Positions 34,824 to 43,199 of a stretch of 64,000 bases of DNA are shown here, in pieces; the first letter of the stretch is position 1, and each line of letters begins with the position of its first letter. The stretch lies in contig NZ_RAQM01000010.1 in the NCBI RefSeq assembly GCF_003610735.1, positions 1 through 64,000 on the forward strand, written 5' to 3'. The notes under the pieces are model-generated. The model was not told the DNA's origin. It searched no databases and saw only the letters and a program-made list of their open reading frames with translations. A program made the position numbers and the translations under genes. This stretch comes from Tenacibaculum lutimaris (lineage in GTDB: Bacteria > Bacteroidota > Bacteroidia > Flavobacteriales > Flavobacteriaceae).

Positions 34824-35912
34824 TTATAAAAACCTTACTAAATCCAACGTTTTTTTACGTTGGATTTTTTTTGTTTCTGTCTCAATAAATTCTTCTACAA
34901 AATAAATTTCTTTAGGAGTTTCGTATTTAGAGAGCTCATTAAGATTTCTCACTTTGTTCGAAATGACACTATCTTTCTCTCCTTCTATTACTAAAATTAA
35001 TTTCTCTCCTAGTTTTTGATCAGGAACACCAGCAACAAAAAAACGATTTAAGATGATTTTAGATAGTTTTTCCTCTATTTTTTCTGGATGCAGCTTAACT
35101 CCTCCAGAATTAATTACATTGTCATAGCGCCCTAACCATTCAAATTCTGTTTCAGAAATTAAATGAACTACATCATTTGTTACAATTCTTTCCTCCGATA
35201 CTTTAGGCGCATCAATTATCAAACAATTTCGATTGTCTTGTGAAAGGTATACGTTGGGTAATGTTTTATAGTGAGGTATCTCATTATCAATAGATTGCTT
35301 CGTCATTCCTCCTCGCAATGGTGCACAGTTATTTAAACTCTTAACTGCGATATGTGTAATTGTTTCCGTCATTCCATAGGTAGCGAAAACTTGAGTAGAC
35401 AGGTTCTGAATTGCTGAAATCAAGTCATTAGATACCACTCCTCCTCCTACAATTAGTTTTTTAACCTTATGTAAATCTTTTAACGAGTTTTGCAACTGCA
35501 TTGGTACCATTGCAGAAAAATCATACACTTTATCCATTCCTTCCAATGGATTAGAAATTGCTTCAACAATATCTAGCTTCCACCCTAACGTTAATGCTCG
35601 GACTAACATCATTTTTCCTGCAATATAATCAGTAGAAAGGCATAGTAAAGCAGTAGTGTTTTCTTTCAATTCAAAAAAAGTGCCTGTTGCCTCAGCTGAG
35701 TTTTTCATAAACTCTTTTTTTAACGGAATTGGTTTCGGTTTTCCTGTAGATCCTGAAGTTTGTACTATAATAAAATCTTCAGTATTAAACCAATCTGATA
35801 AAAATGAAAAGACAGAATTATTTATTCTTTTAGAAAAACTTAAGAGTTCTTCTTCTGAAGAAAAAGACTCTCCATTTAACTGAAAACTTTTATGAAAGGT
35901 ATTTTTTTTCAC
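34824..35912 (-). CDS. menE: o-Succinylbenzoate-CoA ligase (short form)
   Basis: A 362-residue AMP-forming ligase that activates o-succinylbenzoate in menaquinone synthesis. Motifs: the P-loop QTSGSTGKPKPI (about 52-63), FATYGMTETITH (about 178), GRYDNVINSGGVKLHPEKIE (about 259) and a C-terminal Lys in KKIQRKK. It is about 90 residues shorter than E. coli MenE, as is usual in Bacteroidota. menC two genes upstream supports the call. Its last codons are formed by the hairpin of the convergent transcript (34840-34871). Confidence 0.88.
   Translation of the reverse strand: MKKNTFHKSFQLNGESFSSEEELLSFSKRINNSVFSFLSDWFNTEDFIIVQTSGSTGKPKPIPLKKEFMKNSAEATGTFFELKENTTALLCLSTDYIAGKMMLVRALTLGWKLDIVEAISNPLEGMDKVYDFSAMVPMQLQNSLKDLHKVKKLIVGGGVVSNDLISAIQNLSTQVFATYGMTETITHIAVKSLNNCAPLRGGMTKQSIDNEIPHYKTLPNVYLSQDNRNCLIIDAPKVSEERIVTNDVVHLISETEFEWLGRYDNVINSGGVKLHPEKIEEKLSKIILNRFFVAGVPDQKLGEKLILVIEGEKDSVISNKVRNLNELSKYETPKEIYFVEEFIETETKKIQRKKTLDLVRFL
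34840..34871 (+). terminator. Terminator of the glycosyltransferase unit, embedded in the end of menE
   Basis: AAATCCAACG (34840-34849) and CGTTGGATTT (34858-34867) form a perfect 10-bp stem with a T/A loop, followed by T (to 34871). The whole hairpin lies within the coding end of menE on the other strand, whose stop is at 34824. Confidence 0.8.
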
Positions 35913-35930
35913 AATATACTGATCAATTCA

Positions 35931-36854
35931 CTATTGAATTTCTTTAGTAATCACTGGTTTTTCAATCTTACCAAACAACTTTTCTTTCCAATTTTTCCAG
36001 CCATATTTTTTTTGCAAAAACATTATATATAACGGATAAATGAAAAACACAGGAATAATCATTTGATATATTAAATTCGGTTCAGAATGATCAATAAATA
36101 AGGCGTCAGTTTGAAAAACTGCCCAATTTGAAGCTACTAAAACAGCCGCTGCAATATTATTTGCTGCGTGAATTCCTAAAGCTAGCTCTGCTCCTTCATC
36201 TAACAAGGTGATAATTCCGAATAAAAAACCTGTACCAATATAAAAACCCATAATTCCGTAACCTAACTTGGATACTTCTGGATTTAAAATATGCATTAAA
36301 CCAAACAACGTTGAAGTTACGATTAGTGGAACCCATCTAGTCTTAGTTAAAATTCCTATTCCTTGCATTAAATAACCTCTAAACAACAACTCTTCTAACG
36401 ATGTTTGAATCGGAATTAAAATGATACAAATCGTTAATAATAGAAAAAACGGAACTGGTTTAAAATTCCACACGAATTCTTCTGGTGCTAACAAATAGCC
36501 TATAAAGAGAAAAAATACCGTCATTAAAAACCAAGTAACAAAACCATAAAAAAAGCGATTCCAATCTACTTTCTTTCTACTTGTTACTACAGAAGTGAAT
36601 GACCGTAAATGCACGAACTTCACAAATACTATCAACAAAACTAAAAGTACTGCAAATGGTATTAAATTTTCAATTAGGAAAATATTTTTGTTTCCTTGAA
36701 AATTGGCTGTATCTTCCATTAACCCTTTATATACTTCTGGTAATAAAAAATAGATTGCGAAGTTTAATAAAAAAGGAGACATTACTATTAAAATTGTAAG
36801 TAACCACCTCCACCAACTATTTTCGCCTTTATATACTTGTTGTATAAAATCCAT
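35931..36854 (-). CDS. CPBP-family intramembrane glutamic endopeptidase
   Basis: A 307-residue integral membrane protein of the CAAX-protease/bacteriocin-processing (Abi) family. The catalytic motifs are all present: EELLFRGY (EExxxR, about 149), FGLMH (FxxxH) and HAANN (HxxxN). There are about eight spans. Members cut prenylated or other membrane substrates, and some protect against self-made bacteriocins; the substrate here is unknown. It lies 18 bases upstream of menE and 2 bases behind menC, so it belongs to the men transcript, a pairing that I know in other flavobacteria. Confidence 0.85.
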   Translation of the reverse strand: MDFIQQVYKGENSWWRWLLTILIVMSPFLLNFAIYFLLPEVYKGLMEDTANFQGNKNIFLIENLIPFAVLLVLLIVFVKFVHLRSFTSVVTSRKKVDWNRFFYGFVTWFLMTVFFLFIGYLLAPEEFVWNFKPVPFFLLLTICIILIPIQTSLEELLFRGYLMQGIGILTKTRWVPLIVTSTLFGLMHILNPEVSKLGYGIMGFYIGTGFLFGIITLLDEGAELALGIHAANNIAAAVLVASNWAVFQTDALFIDHSEPNLIYQMIIPVFFIYPLYIMFLQKKYGWKNWKEKLFGKIEKPVITKEIQ

Positions 36855-36856
36855 TG

Positions 36857-37894
36857 TTAAATATTAAAGTCCCAATGTTTATTCGTGTTATAACCTAAGC
36901 TACCATTTGTAACTTCTAACGGACTTTCTATGTTATTTGTAAACAAACTTCCTGTTCCTAATCCTTGTGGTAATGGATTATTCAACGTGTACGTCCATTG
37001 TGCTATGGCATTTAATCCAATATTACTTTCTAATGCCGAAGTAATCCAATTACCTGCATTGTGGTTTGCTGCTATTTGAATCCATTCGTTACTTCCTTGA
37101 AAACCTCCAACCAAGCTTGGTTTTAAAATAATGTATTGTGGTTGAATTGTAGCAATACATTTTTCTTTTTCTTCGGAAGAAAACACGCCTATCAACTCTT
37201 CGTCTAATGCAATTGGTAATGGAGTTTTTTCACATAAACTTGCCATTTCTTGCCATTGACCTTGTTTAATTGGTTGTTCTATCGAATGTAATTCTAACTC
37301 TGCTAATCTTTGTAATTTTTCTAAAGCATTTTCAGGTAAAAACGCTCCATTTGCGTCTACACGAAGTTCTATTTCTTTGGATGAAAATTCTTTTCGGATT
37401 GACTTTAATAATTCTATTTCTGTATCGAAATCAATTGCTCCAATTTTCATTTTTATGGTTGTAAAACCTTGTTGCAACTTATCTTTTATTTGTTGTTGCA
37501 TAAAGGTTTTATCTCCCATCCAAATTAATCCGTTTATTGAAATTTGTTGCTTGCCTTCAGAAAAATCTGATGGAAATAATTCAAACGGATTTTTACTTTC
37601 TAATGATAAAAAAGCTTGTTCTAATCCAAATTGAATTGACGGGTAGTGTGCCACTTCAGTCAATAAAACATCTAAACCTAAATTAATATTGCTACACACC
37701 CACTGTAACTTCTCTTCATAATTAGGTCTGTCATCTGCACTTAATCCTCGAAATAAGCCACACTCTCCAAAACCTTGTTTTCCGTCTCTTTCTAAAACTA
37801 AAAACCAAGTTTCTTTTGTTCTTAAAACTCCACGAGAAGTTCCGCTGGCTTGTTTAAAATTCAATAAATATTTATGATAGGTAGCTTTTATCAA
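36857..37894 (-). CDS. menC: o-Succinylbenzoate synthase
   Basis: A 345-residue enolase-superfamily enzyme that dehydrates SHCHC to o-succinylbenzoate. The catalytic lysines and metal ligands are seen in IKMKIG (Lys of KxK), LRVDANGAF (Asp), SIEQPI (Glu), ALDEELIG (Asp) and ILKPSLVGG (second Lys). Length and motif spacing are normal for MenC. It lies between SRPBCC (11 bases upstream) and the CPBP gene (2 bases downstream), so co-transcription is very likely. Confidence 0.9.
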   Translation of the reverse strand: MIKATYHKYLLNFKQASGTSRGVLRTKETWFLVLERDGKQGFGECGLFRGLSADDRPNYEEKLQWVCSNINLGLDVLLTEVAHYPSIQFGLEQAFLSLESKNPFELFPSDFSEGKQQISINGLIWMGDKTFMQQQIKDKLQQGFTTIKMKIGAIDFDTEIELLKSIRKEFSSKEIELRVDANGAFLPENALEKLQRLAELELHSIEQPIKQGQWQEMASLCEKTPLPIALDEELIGVFSSEEKEKCIATIQPQYIILKPSLVGGFQGSNEWIQIAANHNAGNWITSALESNIGLNAIAQWTYTLNNPLPQGLGTGSLFTNNIESPLEVTNGSLGYNTNKHWDFNI

Positions 37895-37905
37895 CTTTCT
37901 ATATT

Positions 37906-38424
37906 TTAGTTATGAGTTTCAGATGCTTTTTTAAATTCATCTAAATATTGTTGACTCATTTTTTTTAATGCTCCTTTAAAATAAGGGAACAAACAACTCA
38001 TTACATACGACTCACTTGTACAGGTAGTTGTTTGTACTATTTTAGTAGTGTTTCCTTCTGAAGTAAATACATAATCATCTGTTTTTAACATATTTTCTGC
38101 ATCAAAATGAAAAGTAAGTTTTTCATTTTCTTTAAAAGCTAATACTTCTTCTGTCATAGTTACCAATTTTCCTTGGTTTTCAACTACAACTTTATAAGTG
38201 CTCCCTACTTTGTTTGGCTTTTCTTCTAATGTTTCTATCGATTTTACTTCCGGCATCCATTGTTTCATCAATTCTACATTTTGAAAATCGGAAAAAACTT
38301 CTTTTACAGGCTTATTAACTGTTACTTCATTCGTATACACTACCTCTTGAACAACCAATCCTGTTAAAAAAAATGCTAGAATTAAAGCAGTTATAATTCC
38401 TAAAATTATTTTGATTTTTTTCAT
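37906..38424 (-). CDS. SRPBCC-family lipid-binding-like protein with N-terminal span
   Basis: A 172-residue protein. Residues 5-27 are a membrane anchor or uncleaved signal (IKIILGIITALILAFFLTGLV). About 33-165 is a START/SRPBCC fold: VNKPVKEVFSDFQNVELMKQW at the start and the strands KLTFHFDAENM and TKIVQTTTCTSES. The fold makes a hydrophobic pocket; the ligand is unknown. Its place between menC and the UPF0173 hydrolase suggests, weakly, handling of a quinone or lipid near the membrane. Confidence 0.75.
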   Translation of the reverse strand: MKKIKIILGIITALILAFFLTGLVVQEVVYTNEVTVNKPVKEVFSDFQNVELMKQWMPEVKSIETLEEKPNKVGSTYKVVVENQGKLVTMTEEVLAFKENEKLTFHFDAENMLKTDDYVFTSEGNTTKIVQTTTCTSESYVMSCLFPYFKGALKKMSQQYLDEFKKASETHN

Positions 38425-38446
38425 ACTTCTAACCTAAAATAACTTC

Positions 38447-39124
38447 TTAAATAGTTATTGTTTCTCCAATTTCTAAAATCACTAATTCTTTTTTAGCTTG
38501 TGTAAACTTTTCTTTTGCATCATCAACATCAATTGTTATTGGAGGAAAAGTATTAAAGTGACAACCTATTACTTTATTACAAATTACCAAATCACTTGCT
38601 ATAATAGCATCATCTACTCCCATAGTGAAATTATCTCCTATTGGAAAAATTGACGCTGTAAGGTTTGTTGCCATTGGTATTAACTGCATATCCATAGTAA
38701 CAGCTGTATCTCCTGAAACATATAACGATTTTTCTCCTGCAGTAATTACGAATCCTCCTGGTTGACCACCATAGCTTCCATCAGCAAAAGACGAGGTATG
38801 TATAGCGTTTACATATTTTGCAGAAAATGTATCGTTAGTATAAGTACCTCCATGATTTACAGGGTGTCCTTTTAAATCCTTAGCACCATAATACATAACA
38901 ATTTCGTAATTTGAAACTATCGTAGCTCCTGTTCTTTCTGCAATACGCTCAACATCTAATACATGATCTTGGTGCGCATGTGTAAGTAATATATAGTCTG
39001 CTTTTACTTCATCAACATTAATGTGCGATGCTAAAGGGTTTCCTGTTATAAAAGGATCAATTAACACATGAGTCCCATTAATTTCTACTCCAAAACACGC
39101 ATGACCGTAAAAAGTGATTTTCAT
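38447..39124 (-). CDS. UPF0173-type metal-dependent hydrolase (metallo-beta-lactamase fold)
   Basis: A 225-residue protein of the YtkL/UPF0173 group. The start ITFYGHACFGVEINGTHVLI and the metal motif THAHQDHVLD (HxHxDH, about 49-58) are typical; later ligands are seen in IHTSSF, VSGDTAV (Asp) and IGCHFNTFP (His). No function is established for the family. It sits in the men cluster between menA and menC. No DHNA-CoA thioesterase is visible in the window, so a hydrolytic role in menaquinone synthesis is possible but untested. Confidence 0.82.
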   Translation of the reverse strand: MKITFYGHACFGVEINGTHVLIDPFITGNPLASHINVDEVKADYILLTHAHQDHVLDVERIAERTGATIVSNYEIVMYYGAKDLKGHPVNHGGTYTNDTFSAKYVNAIHTSSFADGSYGGQPGGFVITAGEKSLYVSGDTAVTMDMQLIPMATNLTASIFPIGDNFTMGVDDAIIASDLVICNKVIGCHFNTFPPITIDVDDAKEKFTQAKKELVILEIGETITI

Positions 39125-39176
39125 CTATTTGTTTTTAGTTTTAATATGATAAGATATTACCTTAAACTCTAAGGTT

Positions 39177-40001
39177 CTATCCTTTCTTTCGTTTTATTCG
39201 CTTTTTTATAAATATAATTAGGATGATTATTAACAATATAAATGGCCAAATATTTACCAAACCAATAAAGAACCATTTTATATTATCTATCCCACTACTA
39301 AAAGCTTCTGCTAAGCGTTTTCCATAACTTTTTGAATATGCTTTGCTTATTTCTGTTTTATAAAATCGGATTGTTAAGGTTGAATATGATACCTGGTTTT
39401 GCAAATACTTCAGGCGACCTTCCATCGATTCTATTTCTGATCTTACATTGTTTAATTCTCTTTCTACTTCTATAATTTCTTTTACTGAAGACGCTTTTTT
39501 TAATATCTCACTATAACGCTGCTCTAACTCTTTTTTTACTTTTAAACGAGCTTCAACATCTAAGAACTGCTCAGTTACATCATTTACCGATATATTCTTA
39601 CTATCGAATCGTGAAACTTTTGATGAAACTTCATTTAAAAAATCATCAAAACTTTTAGAAGGAATTCTAACCGTTAAATTTGTTGTTATGCTTTGTGAAG
39701 ATTTGTATTCATTATCCGTAGCAATATAACCTTTGTACTTTTTTAATACTTGTTCAATGTGGTTTCTTGTCGCTGATAAATCATTTGTTTCAAAAGATAC
39801 ATCTCCTGTTTTAATAAGTTTTCTTTCAACTACTGGAGCTTCATTATTTCCCTTTAACTCTACTGATTCCTCTATATCTTTATCAATTACCATATTCCCT
39901 AAAGCCTTATTATTACCATAAGACTCAAGGTTTTCACCTCCGCCATTACAAGCTGTTAATAAAACAACAACTACAAAAAGATTTAAAATTTTTTTTATCA
40001 T
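39177..40001 (-). CDS. DUF4349 lipoprotein with C-terminal membrane span
   Basis: A 274-residue protein. The N-terminus MIKKILNLFVVVVLLTACNGG has a lipobox with the Cys near 18. About 60-245 is the DUF4349 domain (RKLIKTGDVSFETNDLSATR; VEARLKVKKELEQRYSEIL), including a long coiled coil near 145-200 (VKEIIEVERELNNVRSEIES). A membrane span (WFFIGLVNIWPFILLIIILI) and a basic tail close the protein. The function of DUF4349 is unknown. It lies between menA and the UPF0173 gene with short gaps. Confidence 0.8.
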   Translation of the reverse strand: MIKKILNLFVVVVLLTACNGGGENLESYGNNKALGNMVIDKDIEESVELKGNNEAPVVERKLIKTGDVSFETNDLSATRNHIEQVLKKYKGYIATDNEYKSSQSITTNLTVRIPSKSFDDFLNEVSSKVSRFDSKNISVNDVTEQFLDVEARLKVKKELEQRYSEILKKASSVKEIIEVERELNNVRSEIESMEGRLKYLQNQVSYSTLTIRFYKTEISKAYSKSYGKRLAEAFSSGIDNIKWFFIGLVNIWPFILLIIILIIFIKKRIKRKKG

Positions 40002-40016
40002 ATTTTTTCAGGGAAG

Positions 40017-40934
40017 TTACAAAATTTGCCCCAATCCAAATAAAATTGAAAATAAAAAGGTACTTAACGCTACTTTTTTTAGCTCTCCATCTAATAAAGT
40101 CTCTTCTTTATTTTTGTACACAAAAAACAGATGTTTTGCCAAAGGAATGTAAGCTACAATAAATAGAAATTGAGTTGGTGAGTGATACTTGATAACCACA
40201 TATAACAATGCAAACAGAAATGATGCGATAATTAAAAAGTAGTGATACATTTTTGCCGATTCAGCTCCCATTTTCACTACCAACGTGTTTTTTCCTGATT
40301 TTGCATCATTCTCTCTATCACGCATGTTATTTAAATTCAACACCGCTGTACTTAACAATCCGACAGTTATTGCTGGTAAGAAAATGATAAAGTTTAATTC
40401 TTTAGTGTATAAAAAGTACGTTCCTACTACTGCTAACAATCCGAAGAAAAGGAACACAAAAACATCTCCGAATCCGCTATAACCATAGGCTGATTTACCT
40501 ACCGTGTATTTTATTGCCGCAACAATAGAAGTAATTCCTAATCCGAAGAAAATTACTGAATACAAAAAGTTGTCTTTTCCGAAGGAAACATAAATCAGTA
40601 ACAATGCAATAATAGTCGTAACGACTCCTGTAACTATCATTGCATTTTTCATTTGTTTTGGTGTAATTACTCCTGAAGCTACCATACGTGCTTCTCCTTC
40701 TCTTTCATTATCCGTACCTTTTACTCCGTCTCCATAATCATTAGCAAAATTGGACAATACTTGAAAACCAATTGTCGTTAGAATGGCTAGCCAGAAAATA
40801 GATGTTTCTAATAAGCTTACAGCACTCTCTGAATAAAATACGTTATTAAATCCTAAAAAAGCTCCTACGATAATTCCTGAAACAGAAAGTGGTAGGGTTC
40901 TTAAACGTGCCGCTTTGATATAGTTTTTGATCAT
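40017..40934 (-). CDS. menA: 1,4-Dihydroxy-2-naphthoate polyprenyltransferase
   Basis: About 305 residues, a UbiA-family membrane enzyme that joins a polyprenyl chain to DHNA, giving demethylmenaquinone. The first Asp-rich motif is NDYGDGVKGTDNE (about 65-77) and the second is NLNNMRDRENDAKSGKNTL (about 200-218). Eight to nine spans are seen. The frame opens at 40973, but that extension (MLFPRKRES) is translated from the hairpin repeat at 40949-40968; MIKNYIKAARLRTLPLS at 40934 is the true family start. With menC and menE it shows that the organism uses menaquinone. Confidence 0.92.
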   Translation of the reverse strand: MIKNYIKAARLRTLPLSVSGIIVGAFLGFNNVFYSESAVSLLETSIFWLAILTTIGFQVLSNFANDYGDGVKGTDNEREGEARMVASGVITPKQMKNAMIVTGVVTTIIALLLIYVSFGKDNFLYSVIFFGLGITSIVAAIKYTVGKSAYGYSGFGDVFVFLFFGLLAVVGTYFLYTKELNFIIFLPAITVGLLSTAVLNLNNMRDRENDAKSGKNTLVVKMGAESAKMYHYFLIIASFLFALLYVVIKYHSPTQFLFIVAYIPLAKHLFFVYKNKEETLLDGELKKVALSTFLFSILFGLGQIL

Positions 40935-40948
40935 TCTTAAAAAATAAG

Positions 40949-40968
40949 ATTCCCGCTTTCGCGGGAAT
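40949..40968. repeat. REP-like hairpin, copy 1
   Basis: ATTCCCGC-TTTC-GCGGGAAT is a perfect 8-bp inverted repeat, G/C-rich against its surroundings, between menA and the Fe-S protein gene. A second element with the same stem lies at 49121-49145. It may act as a transcript 3' end for the Fe-S genes upstream on the minus strand, though no T run follows. Confidence 0.65.
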
Positions 40969-40991
40969 AACACAATTTATATTTTTTGCTA

Positions 40992-41771
40992 TTACAAATT
41001 ATTTGCTTCTGCAATTAATTCAGCAATATCTTTTACTTCTATTTGTGCTTCTTTCTCTTTAAATTTAACACCGTCAGTCATCATGGTATTACAATAAGGA
41101 CAACCTGTAGCAATAATCTGCGGATTTGTTTCTAAAGCATCTTCTGTTCTTAACACGTTGATATCCTTATCTCCTTTTTCTGGCTCTTTAAACATTTGTG
41201 CTCCTCCAGCACCACAACATAATGCTGTTGATTTATGACGCTTCATTTCCGTCATTTTTACTCCTAAACGACGAATTAATTCACGTGGACTTTCATATAC
41301 ATCATTTGCGCGACCTAAATAACACGGATCATGATACGTTAAACGCTTACCTTTTAAGTTTTCATCTTCAATAGTTAAACGTCCTTCTTTAATTAACTTA
41401 TTAATATATTGGGTGTGGTGATACACTTTATACTTACCTCCTAATCCTGGATACTCATTTTTTAAAGTATTAAATGAATGTGGATCACAAGTAACAATTG
41501 TTTTTACTTCGTAAGCGTTTAAAACTTCAATATTAGTAACGGCTTGCATTTGAAATAAGAATTCATTTCCTGCACGTTTTGCTGCGTCTCCTGTTGAACT
41601 TTCTTCGGTACCTAATACAGCAAAATCTACATTAGCTTGTTGTAATATTTTTACGAAAGCTCTTGTTATTTTTTTTGCTCTATCATCATAACTTCCTGCA
41701 GCTCCTACCCAAAACAACACTTCTGGTTGTTTTCCTTGAGCCATCATATCTGCCATTGTTGGTACGTTCAT
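40992..41771 (-). CDS. CCG-domain Fe-S protein (HdrB / GlpC-like subunit)
   Basis: A 259-residue cytosolic protein with two cysteine-rich CCG domains, one in the form DPCYLGRANDVYESPRELI (about 149-168) with LCCGAGGAQMF (about 190-201), and ATGCPYCNTMMTDGV (about 224-238). These domains bind non-cubane or 4Fe-4S clusters in heterodisulfide reductase, glycolate oxidase and glycerol-3-phosphate dehydrogenase C. It follows the membrane ferredoxin gene by 64 bases and is likely its partner in a quinone-linked electron transfer complex. The electron donor is unknown. Confidence 0.83.
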   Translation of the reverse strand: MNVPTMADMMAQGKQPEVLFWVGAAGSYDDRAKKITRAFVKILQQANVDFAVLGTEESSTGDAAKRAGNEFLFQMQAVTNIEVLNAYEVKTIVTCDPHSFNTLKNEYPGLGGKYKVYHHTQYINKLIKEGRLTIEDENLKGKRLTYHDPCYLGRANDVYESPRELIRRLGVKMTEMKRHKSTALCCGAGGAQMFKEPEKGDKDINVLRTEDALETNPQIIATGCPYCNTMMTDGVKFKEKEAQIEVKDIAELIAEANNL

Positions 41772-41835
41772 AATTCTTTATCGTTTAATTGTTGAACTGT
41801 TTTATTTAGTTTTTTAAGGATCGAATAAGTAATAT

Positions 41836-43155
41836 TTATTCTTCGTCTTTCCAGTTTAATCTATCCATTTGACTATACTGCCATGGAGCTCCGTTATTTT
41901 CAATATTGGTCATCATCATATTCAACTCTTGAGGAGCTGCTGATTCTTCCATTACTAAATAACGACGCATTTCCATAATAATTGATAACGGATCGATATT
42001 TACAGGACATTCTTGTACACAAGCATTACAACTTGTACATGCCCATAATTCTTCTGGAGTGATATAATCGTTTAATAATTGCTTTCCATCATCAACAAAC
42101 TTACCTCCATTTGCATCCATATTTTTCCCAACTTCTTCTAAGCGGTCACGAGTATCCATCATAATTTTTCGAGGAGATAATTCTTTCCCCGTTAAATTTG
42201 CAGGACAAGAAGAAGTACAACGTCCACACTCTGTACAAGTATATGCATTCATTAACTGTACCCAATTTAAATCGGTAACATCAGATGCCCCGAATTTTTC
42301 TGGCTCACCTTCCTCTGCTCCTTCTTCAGGCATTGCATAAGGATCTGCATCTGGATCCATCATCATTTTTACTTCTTTAGTAACAGCTTCTAAATTAGAG
42401 AACTGTCCTTTTGGATTTAAATTTGCAAAAAATGTATTTGGAAACGCTAACAAGATATGCAAGTGCTTTGAATAGTATAAATAGTTTAAGAAAATTAAAA
42501 TACCTACAATGTGTAACCACCATGCAGATTTTTCAATTGTGTGTAATGCTTCTGGTGAAAAACCATCAAACCAAGGTGCTACAAATTGAGAAACTACATT
42601 CCCTACTCCTGCTTCTTGGAAATGAACATCAGTAGCATTCATGACCAAAAATAAAGTCATTAATACCATTTCGAAATATAAAATAATATTTCCATCGTTT
42701 TTTGGCCACCCTTCCATTTCCTTATTCCAGAAACGTTTTACTTTTTCAATATTTCTACGGAACCAAAAAACTGTAACCGCTAGCAATACCAAAAGAGCTA
42801 ATATTTCAAAACTACCGATTAAAAAACCATATAAAGCATCTCCTATAATTGGTTGAAAAACACGATGTGTACCTAATAAACCATCAATAACGATTTCTAA
42901 CATTTCGATATTGATTAAAATAAATCCTACATACACGACAATATGTAAAATACCAGAAACAGGACGGCGTACCATTTTATATTGTCCTAAAGCAATTTTT
43001 GCCATGTTTTTCCAACGCTCTGGCTTTCTATTACTTCTATCAATATCTTTTCCTAATTTAATGTTGCGTATCAACTTACGAACATTCATTACAAAATACC
43101 CGATACCTGCAATTAAAATAAGTGCAAAAAAGATGTTTGGTACGTATTTCTCCAT
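41836..43155 (-). CDS. Membrane 4Fe-4S dicluster oxidoreductase (HdrE/HdrC-like fusion)
   Basis: A 439-residue protein. The N-terminal half has about five to six spans with histidines fit for haem b (GILHIVVYVGFILINIEMLEI; LHTIEKSAWWLHIVGILIF), as in NarI/HdrE. The C-terminal half has two 4Fe-4S motifs, CTECGRCTSSCPANL (about 309-323) and CTSCNACVQECPVNI (about 384-398). It is thus a fusion of a quinone-reacting membrane subunit with a ferredoxin. With the CCG protein it makes a two-gene complex common in Bacteroidota; its substrate is not known. Confidence 0.83.
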   Translation of the reverse strand: MEKYVPNIFFALILIAGIGYFVMNVRKLIRNIKLGKDIDRSNRKPERWKNMAKIALGQYKMVRRPVSGILHIVVYVGFILINIEMLEIVIDGLLGTHRVFQPIIGDALYGFLIGSFEILALLVLLAVTVFWFRRNIEKVKRFWNKEMEGWPKNDGNIILYFEMVLMTLFLVMNATDVHFQEAGVGNVVSQFVAPWFDGFSPEALHTIEKSAWWLHIVGILIFLNYLYYSKHLHILLAFPNTFFANLNPKGQFSNLEAVTKEVKMMMDPDADPYAMPEEGAEEGEPEKFGASDVTDLNWVQLMNAYTCTECGRCTSSCPANLTGKELSPRKIMMDTRDRLEEVGKNMDANGGKFVDDGKQLLNDYITPEELWACTSCNACVQECPVNIDPLSIIMEMRRYLVMEESAAPQELNMMMTNIENNGAPWQYSQMDRLNWKDEE

Positions 43156-43199
43156 CGTTCTTTAATTATTAAGTTTTGTTAGATTTTATAAATATAAGC

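Noticed and set aside
40935..40973. Thirteen-residue N-terminal extension of menA
   Set aside because: It is translated from a REP-like hairpin; the UbiA-type start is at 40934.
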